Shown one piece after another: positions 59,137 through 64,000 of a stretch of DNA of 64,000 bases. The first letter of the stretch is position 1. Every line of letters starts with the position of its first letter. The DNA comes from Lysobacter capsici (lineage in GTDB: Bacteria; Pseudomonadota; Gammaproteobacteria; Xanthomonadales; Xanthomonadaceae). The notes below the pieces were generated by a model. It saw nothing but the letters and a program-made list of their open reading frames with translations, ran no database searches and had not been told where the DNA came from. The translations under genes were made by a program, and so were the position numbers. Where the stretch lies: assembly GCF_018732085.1 (NCBI RefSeq), contig NZ_CP076103.1:4774001-4838000 (forward strand), in the 5' to 3' direction.

Positions 59137-60864
59137 ATGTCCACTGTCGCGACCGCCAACTTGGTGGGAATCACCGGCATTGCCCGGCGTTTGGTCATGG
59201 ATGGGGCTCTGGACGAGGTCAAGGCGCGCGAAGCCATGACCGCCGCCAGCGCCGAACGCAAGCCGCTGGCCTCCTACCTGGCCGAACACCGCCTGGCCAC
59301 CTCGGCCCAGCTCGCCGCCGCCAACTCGATCGAGTTCGGCGTGCCGCTGTTCGACCCGACCACCATGGACCCGGGCCAGGCCCCGATCCGGGCGATCAGC
59401 GAAGAGCTGATCCGCAAGCACAACGCCTTGCCGCTGTTCAAGCGCGGCAACAAATTGTTTATCGGCCTGGCCGACCCGACCAACACCAAGGCGCTGGACG
59501 AGATCAAGTTCCAGACCAACGCCGCGGTCGAGGCGATCTTGGTCGATGAGGAACTGATCCGCCGCACCCTGGACCGCTGGCTGGAAACCTCCGACGCCCT
59601 CGGCGACGCGGTCGGCGACGGCGAGGGTCTGGACAACCTGGAGATCGGCAAGGACGACGACCTCAGCACCACCAGCGACACCGGCATCGACGCCAAGGGC
59701 GACGACACTCCGGTGGTCAAGTTCATCAACAAGGTGCTGGTCGACGCGATCCGTCGCGGCGCGTCCGACATCCACTTCGAACCCTACGAAACCGACTACC
59801 GGGTGCGCCTGCGCATCGACGGCCTGCTCAAGCAGGTCGCCAAGGTCCCGAACAAGCTGCACCCGCGCATCGCCGCGCGCCTGAAGGTCATGGCGCAGCT
59901 CGACATCGCCGAGAAGCGGGTGCCGCAGGACGGACGCATCAAGCTCAACCTGTCCAAGACCAAGCAGATCGACTTCCGCATGAGCACCTTGCCGACCCTG
60001 TTCGGCGAGAAGATCGTGCTGCGTATCCTCGACGGCAGCGCGGCGCGGCTGGGCATCGAAAAGCTCGGTTACGAGGACTACCAGAAGGAATTGTTCGTCA
60101 ACGCGGTGGTCAAGCCCTACGGCATGGTGCTGGTCACCGGCCCGACCGGTTCGGGCAAGACGGTGTCGCTGTACACCGCGCTCAACATCCTCAACGACGA
60201 ACAGCGCAACATCTCCACGGTCGAGGACCCGGTCGAAATCCGCGTGCCGGGCATCAACCAGGTGCAGATGAACGTCAAGCGCGGCATGACCTTCGCCGCC
60301 GCGCTGCGCAGCTTCCTGCGCCAGGACCCGGACGTGATCATGGTCGGCGAAATCCGCGACCTGGAAACCGCCGAGATCGCGATCAAGGCCGCGCAGACCG
60401 GCCACATGGTGCTGTCGACCCTGCACACCAACGACGCGCCGCAGACCATCGCCCGCCTGATGAACATGGGCGTGGCACCGTACAACATCACCTCGTCGGT
60501 CACCCTGGTGATCGCGCAGCGCCTCGCCCGCCGTCTGCACGACTGCAAGCGCGAGGTGCATCTGCCCGAACACGCGCTGCTCGCCGAGGGGTTCACCCAC
60601 GACGAGATCGCCTCGGGATTCAAGTTGTACGAGCCGGTCGGATGTCCGGACTGCACCGAAGGCTACAAGGGACGTACCGGCATCTATCAGGTCATGCCCA
60701 TGACCGACGAAATCCAGGCCATCGTGCTCGAAGGCGGCAATGCGATGCAGATCGCCGCCGCGGCGATCCGATCGGGCGTGCCCGATCTGCGTCGCTCCGC
60801 GCTGGTCAAGGTGATGAACGGCGTCACCGGCCTGGCCGAAATCAACCGCGTAACCAAGGACTAA
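59137..60864 (+). CDS. pilB: Type IV pilus extension ATPase PilB
   Basis: A 575-residue hexameric motor. The N-terminal GspE/MshEN domain (about 15-155) leads to the ATPase with Walker A GPTGSGKT (335-342), Asp box DPDVIMVGEIRDLETAEIA and His box GHMVLSTLHTND. The C-terminal zinc site has CPDCTEGYKGRTG, while the preceding pair reads RRLHDCKR with one cysteine missing. ATG at 59137 with GAGG seven bases upstream. pilC follows after three bases. Confidence 0.96.
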   Translation: MSTVATANLVGITGIARRLVMDGALDEVKAREAMTAASAERKPLASYLAEHRLATSAQLAAANSIEFGVPLFDPTTMDPGQAPIRAISEELIRKHNALPLFKRGNKLFIGLADPTNTKALDEIKFQTNAAVEAILVDEELIRRTLDRWLETSDALGDAVGDGEGLDNLEIGKDDDLSTTSDTGIDAKGDDTPVVKFINKVLVDAIRRGASDIHFEPYETDYRVRLRIDGLLKQVAKVPNKLHPRIAARLKVMAQLDIAEKRVPQDGRIKLNLSKTKQIDFRMSTLPTLFGEKIVLRILDGSAARLGIEKLGYEDYQKELFVNAVVKPYGMVLVTGPTGSGKTVSLYTALNILNDEQRNISTVEDPVEIRVPGINQVQMNVKRGMTFAAALRSFLRQDPDVIMVGEIRDLETAEIAIKAAQTGHMVLSTLHTNDAPQTIARLMNMGVAPYNITSSVTLVIAQRLARRLHDCKREVHLPEHALLAEGFTHDEIASGFKLYEPVGCPDCTEGYKGRTGIYQVMPMTDEIQAIVLEGGNAMQIAAAAIRSGVPDLRRSALVKVMNGVTGLAEINRVTKD

Positions 60865-60867
60865 CCC

Positions 60868-62124
60868 ATGTCCGCGACTCGATCCGCCACCAAGACCCCC
60901 ACCCCGGTACGCCGCGCCAATCCCCTGGACGTCTTCGTCTGGCAAGGCACCGACAAGCGCGGCATCACGATGAAGGGCGAGCAGGCGGCGAAGAACGCCA
61001 ACCTGCTGCGCGCCGAACTGCGTCGCCAGGGCATCACCCCGACCGTGGTCAAGCCCAAGGGCAAGCCGCTGTTCGGCGCCGCCGGCAAGCGCATCACCCC
61101 CGGCGAAATCGCCATCTTCAGTCGCCAGATCGCGACGATGATGAAATCGGGCGTGCCGATCGTGACCTCGCTGGAGATTATCGGCGAAGGGCACAAGAAC
61201 CCGCGCATGAAGAAGCTGCTGAACACCGTTCGCGCCGACCTGGAAAGCGGCTCGTCGCTGCACGAGGCCATGTCCAAGCACCCGGTGCAGTTCGACGAGC
61301 TCTACCGCAACCTGGTCAAGGCCGGCGAATCGGCCGGTGTGCTCGAGACCGTGCTCGACACGGTCGCCAGCTACAAGGAAAACATCGAAACCCTCAAGGG
61401 CAAGATCAAGAAGGCGCTGTTCTACCCCGCCACGGTCGTGGCCGTGGCGATCCTGGTGAGCGCCATCCTGCTGATCTTCGTGGTCCCGCAGTTCCAGGCC
61501 ACCTTCAAGAGCTTCGGCGCCGACCTGCCGGCCTTCACCTTGATGGTGATCGGCATGAGCGACTTCATGATCAAGTGGTGGTGGGCCGTGCTGATCCTGG
61601 TCGTCGGTGCCGCGGTCGGCTTCATCATGGCCAAGAACCGCTCGCCCGCCTTCGCCCACTTCCTCGATCGGGCGATGCTCAAGATCCCGGTGGTCGGCCA
61701 GATCCTGCACAACGCCGCGATCGCCCGCTTCGCGCGCACCCTGGCGGTGACCTTCCGCGCCGGCGTGCCGCTGGTGGAAGCGCTCGACACCGTGGCCGGC
61801 GCGACCGGCAACGTGGTCTACGAAAAGGCGGTCTACCGCATCCGCGACGACGTCTCGGTCGGCTACCAGGTCAACATGGCGATGAAGCAGGTCAACCTGT
61901 TCCCGCACATGGTGGTGCAGATGACCGCGATCGGCGAAGAGGCCGGCGCGCTCGACACCATGCTGGTCAAGGTGGCCGAGTTCTACGAACAGGAAGTCAA
62001 CAACGCGGTCGACGCGCTGTCGAGCCTGCTGGAACCGCTGATCATGGTCATCCTCGGCGTCATCGTCGGCGGCATGGTCATCGCCATGTATCTGCCGATC
62101 TTCAAACTTGCTGCGACCATCTGA
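60868..62124 (+). CDS. pilC: Type IV pilus inner-membrane platform protein PilC
   Basis: A 418-residue polytopic protein of the GspF family. Two repeated cytoplasmic domains (about 85-205 and 290-410) carry FSRQIATMMKSGVPIVTSLE and ARTLAVTFRAGVPLVEALDT; three transmembrane helices lie around 185-205, 230-250 and 390-415. It is rotated or pushed by PilB to add pilins. Starts ATG three bases after the pilB stop. Near the N-terminus FVWQGTDKRGITMKGE is typical. Confidence 0.96.
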   Translation: MSATRSATKTPTPVRRANPLDVFVWQGTDKRGITMKGEQAAKNANLLRAELRRQGITPTVVKPKGKPLFGAAGKRITPGEIAIFSRQIATMMKSGVPIVTSLEIIGEGHKNPRMKKLLNTVRADLESGSSLHEAMSKHPVQFDELYRNLVKAGESAGVLETVLDTVASYKENIETLKGKIKKALFYPATVVAVAILVSAILLIFVVPQFQATFKSFGADLPAFTLMVIGMSDFMIKWWWAVLILVVGAAVGFIMAKNRSPAFAHFLDRAMLKIPVVGQILHNAAIARFARTLAVTFRAGVPLVEALDTVAGATGNVVYEKAVYRIRDDVSVGYQVNMAMKQVNLFPHMVVQMTAIGEEAGALDTMLVKVAEFYEQEVNNAVDALSSLLEPLIMVILGVIVGGMVIAMYLPIFKLAATI

Positions 62125-62145
62125 TCGGCGAAGTATCCTCATCCA

Positions 62146-63033
62146 ATGGCATTTCTAGATCAGAACCCCGGCCTCGGGTATCCGCTCGCGGCCGGTCTCG
62201 GCTTGTTGCTCGGCAGCTTCTACAACGTGGTGATCCTGCGCCTGCCCAAGCGGCTGGAGTGGGAGTGGAAAAAGGACGCGCGCGAGGCGCTGGATCTGCC
62301 GGAAATCTACGATCCGCCGCCGCCCGGGATCGCGGTCGAGCGCTCGCACTGCCCGCACTGCAAGCACCAGCTGTCGTGGTACGAGAACATCCCGGTGTTC
62401 AGCTATCTGGTGCTGGGCGGCAAGTGCCGCCACTGCAAGGCGCCGATCTCGATCCAGTACCCGGCGGTCGAACTGCTGACCATGCTGCTGATGCTGGCCT
62501 GCGTGGCCCGGTTCGGCTTCGGCTGGCAGGGCTTCGGCGCGATGGTGTTCACCAGCTTCCTGATCATCCTGTCGGGCATCGACCTGCGCACGCAGTTGTT
62601 GCCGGACACTCTGACCTTGCCGTTGATGTGGCTGGGCATCATCGCCGCCAGCGACAACCTGTATTTCCTGGTCAAACCGGCGGTGCTCGGCGCGATCGCC
62701 GGGTACATGAGCCTGTGGCTGGTCAACTGGATCTACAAGCAGTACCAAGTGGTGGTGCGGCGGGTCAAGGACCCGCAGGAAGGCATGGGCCAGGGCGACT
62801 TCAAGTTGCTCGCGGCGATCGGCGCCTGGGTCGGCCTCAAAGGCGTGTTGCCGACGATCCTGATGTCGTCCCTGGTCGGCGCCGTGATCGGTTCGATCTG
62901 GCTGGCCGTGAAGGGCCGCGACATGGGCATCCCGATTCCGTTCGGTCCCTACCTCGCCATCGCCGGCTGGATCGTGTTTTTCTGGGGCGAATCCCTGCTC
63001 CAGGCCTATCTGCGGTTTTCCGGGCTCGGCTGA
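62146..63033 (+). CDS. pilD: Prepilin peptidase / N-methyltransferase PilD
   Basis: A 295-residue bifunctional membrane protease that cuts and N-methylates both pilins. The zinc-ribbon cysteines CPHC and CRHC are in the cytoplasmic loop (about 66-95). The aspartyl active sites are in SGIDLRTQLLPDTLTLP and GMGQGDFKLLAAIG. There are about seven to eight hydrophobic helices. It lies 21 bases after pilC. Confidence 0.96.
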   Translation: MAFLDQNPGLGYPLAAGLGLLLGSFYNVVILRLPKRLEWEWKKDAREALDLPEIYDPPPPGIAVERSHCPHCKHQLSWYENIPVFSYLVLGGKCRHCKAPISIQYPAVELLTMLLMLACVARFGFGWQGFGAMVFTSFLIILSGIDLRTQLLPDTLTLPLMWLGIIAASDNLYFLVKPAVLGAIAGYMSLWLVNWIYKQYQVVVRRVKDPQEGMGQGDFKLLAAIGAWVGLKGVLPTILMSSLVGAVIGSIWLAVKGRDMGIPIPFGPYLAIAGWIVFFWGESLLQAYLRFSGLG

Positions 63034-63036
63034 GCC

Positions 63037-63657
63037 ATGGCGGGGTTCTGCGTCGGCGTCACCGGCGGTGTCGCCTCGGGCAAGAGCGAGGTCACTCGGC
63101 GTTTCGAAACGCTGGGCGTCGTCGTCGCCGATGCCGATCTCGCCGCGCGGACCGCGGTCGCCCCTGGCAGCCGGGGCCTGACCGAGGTGGTCGCGGCGTT
63201 CGGCAACGACATCCTCGACCCGCACGGCGCGCTCGATCGCGCCGCGATGCGCCGGACCGTGTTCGCCGATCCCGCCGCCCGCAAGCGCCTGGAAGCCATC
63301 GTCCATCCGCTGGTGCGCGCCATGCTGCGCGAACAATGCGCGGCCGCGCCCGGTGCGTACGCGATCGCGGCGATTCCGCTGCTGGCCGAGGGCGGCGGAC
63401 GCGAGGCTTATCCGTGGCTGGACCGTTGTCTGGTGGTCGACGTGCCGGTGGCGGTGCAGCAGGCGCGGGTGATGGATCGCGACGGAATCGACGCCGAGCT
63501 GGCCCAACGCATGATCGCCGCGCAGGCCACGCGCGATGCGCGGCTGGCGATCGCCGACGACGTGATCGTCAACGACGGGCCGCTGGAAGCGCTGCAGGCG
63601 CAAGTCGAAGCGCTGGATCGGCGGTATCGCGCGCTGGCGCGGCAATTACAGGACTGA
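63037..63657 (+). CDS. coaE: Dephospho-CoA kinase
   Basis: A 206-residue P-loop kinase, last step of coenzyme A synthesis. VGVTGGVASGKSEVTRRFE has the P-loop (about 9-17), then VVVADADLAARTAV and LEAIVHPLVRAMLRE. It starts three bases after pilD, the usual pilD-coaE pairing in gammaproteobacteria. Confidence 0.95.
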   Translation: MAGFCVGVTGGVASGKSEVTRRFETLGVVVADADLAARTAVAPGSRGLTEVVAAFGNDILDPHGALDRAAMRRTVFADPAARKRLEAIVHPLVRAMLREQCAAAPGAYAIAAIPLLAEGGGREAYPWLDRCLVVDVPVAVQQARVMDRDGIDAELAQRMIAAQATRDARLAIADDVIVNDGPLEALQAQVEALDRRYRALARQLQD

Positions 63658-63758
63658 TGTGCCTGGCGAACTGAGCCAGGAGCGTCTTTCGATCCGGCGT
63701 CGCCGAATCGGTTTTATCAGTCCGCATGAGCCAAGCCGCCTTACCCAGGCCGCTCCAC

Positions 63759-64000
63759 TCAAGCCTCGACCCACAGACTGCGAATCGCTGCGATGCCCTG
63801 CGCGCCATGCCGGCGCGCCTCGCCCAGATCCTGCGGCGTCAGCCCGCCGATCGCATAGATCGGCAGCGACACCGACTCGCGCAGCGCAGCGAAAGCCTCC
63901 CAGCCGATCCCCAGCACGCTCGGATGGCTGGGCGTGGGCTTGATCGAACCGACCACGACAAAATCGCAGCCCAGCTGCTGCGCCGCGCGCAACTCGTCGG
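63759..64000 (-). CDS. Thiamine-phosphate-synthase-like C-terminal domain (partial, runs off the right edge)
   Basis: About 80 C-terminal residues of a larger protein. FVVVGSIKPTPSHPSVLGIG and IYAIGGLTPQDLGEARRHGA match the ThiE phosphate-binding end. In Xanthomonadaceae this sequence is usually fused behind a Nudix (MutT-like) domain, and pilD-coaE-Nudix/ThiE is a familiar neighbourhood, so the complete gene is probably a Nudix hydrolase with a ThiE-like tail. It is convergent with coaE, 101 bases apart. The frame continues open to the window end, so there is no start here. Confidence 0.8.
   Translation of the reverse strand, partial: DELRAAQQLGCDFVVVGSIKPTPSHPSVLGIGWEAFAALRESVSLPIYAIGGLTPQDLGEARRHGAQGIAAIRSLWVEA

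Noticed and set aside
59110..62142. A 1010-codon open frame antisense to pilB and pilC
   Set aside because: It mirrors codons of genuine pil genes in GC-rich DNA, is His/Asp/Arg-rich low-complexity protein and has no family motif.
60642..63674. A long plus-strand frame overlapping pilC, pilD and coaE in another phase
   Set aside because: Arg/Gly/Ala-rich shadow of three well-supported genes.

Overview
The window reads as chromosomal DNA of a high-GC gammaproteobacterium of the Xanthomonadaceae, most likely Lysobacter or a close relative. The clues are the pilS-pilR-pilA-pilB-pilC-pilD-coaE order, TonB-dependent receptors with an LIVTGTR-type TonB box, a late-step cobalamin cluster headed by btuB and btuM-like genes, and many short GC-rich inverted repeats. 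I saw no rRNA, tRNA, CRISPR array, integrase, transposase or phage gene.

Layout. 0.2-9 kb: ABC-F ATPase yheS (-), a TonB-dependent receptor (+), a small RNA-ligase-like gene related to human RLIG1 (+), the antiporter ybaL (+), yceH (+), then a block of mirrored repeats. 9.4-22.9 kb: an AraC-type regulator and a twelve-gene minus-strand cobalamin uptake/assembly operon (btuB, two btuM-like genes, cobO, cobB, cbiB, cobD, cobQ, cobU, cobT, cobC, cobS) preceded by a clear cobalamin riboswitch. 23-29.6 kb: an SDR protein with an altered active site, a repeat-rich spacer, a second TonB-dependent receptor paralogous to the first, an exported amidohydrolase and a small orphan. 29.7-46 kb: mostly housekeeping genes: clpB with a sigma-32-type promoter, a YidB/OmpA fusion, gloA, a purine-type permease, a DUF4166 gene, an exported orphan, pgeF, rluD, bamD, nadE, a ParE-type toxin-antitoxin pair, sucCD. 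46.3-63.7 kb: the type IV pilus locus.

The most interesting region is 49.8-59.0 kb. Two tandem type IV pilin genes each have their own GG-N10-GC (sigma-54) promoter, as expected for PilR targets. They are followed by a GT-C-like membrane protein with a C-terminal repeat domain. Between this and pilB lies a convergent six-gene minus-strand cassette, less GC-rich by eye, whose genes overlap or nearly abut: GT2 glycosyltransferase, UDP-GlcNAc 2-epimerase, ArnD-like deacetylase, methyltransferase, ATP-grasp ligase and a flippase-like membrane protein. Together they could make a lipid-linked modified amino sugar, export it and attach it to pilin. This is inference from gene families and position.

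Second-rank points are the bacterial RLIG1-type RNA ligase, two btuM-like genes that both keep the expected cysteine, and two tandem hairpin repeats whose arms have changed in a paired way. Start codons were adjusted by Shine-Dalgarno position and by 1-13 bp overlaps with neighbours. Family assignments rest on motifs recalled from memory, not on database searches.
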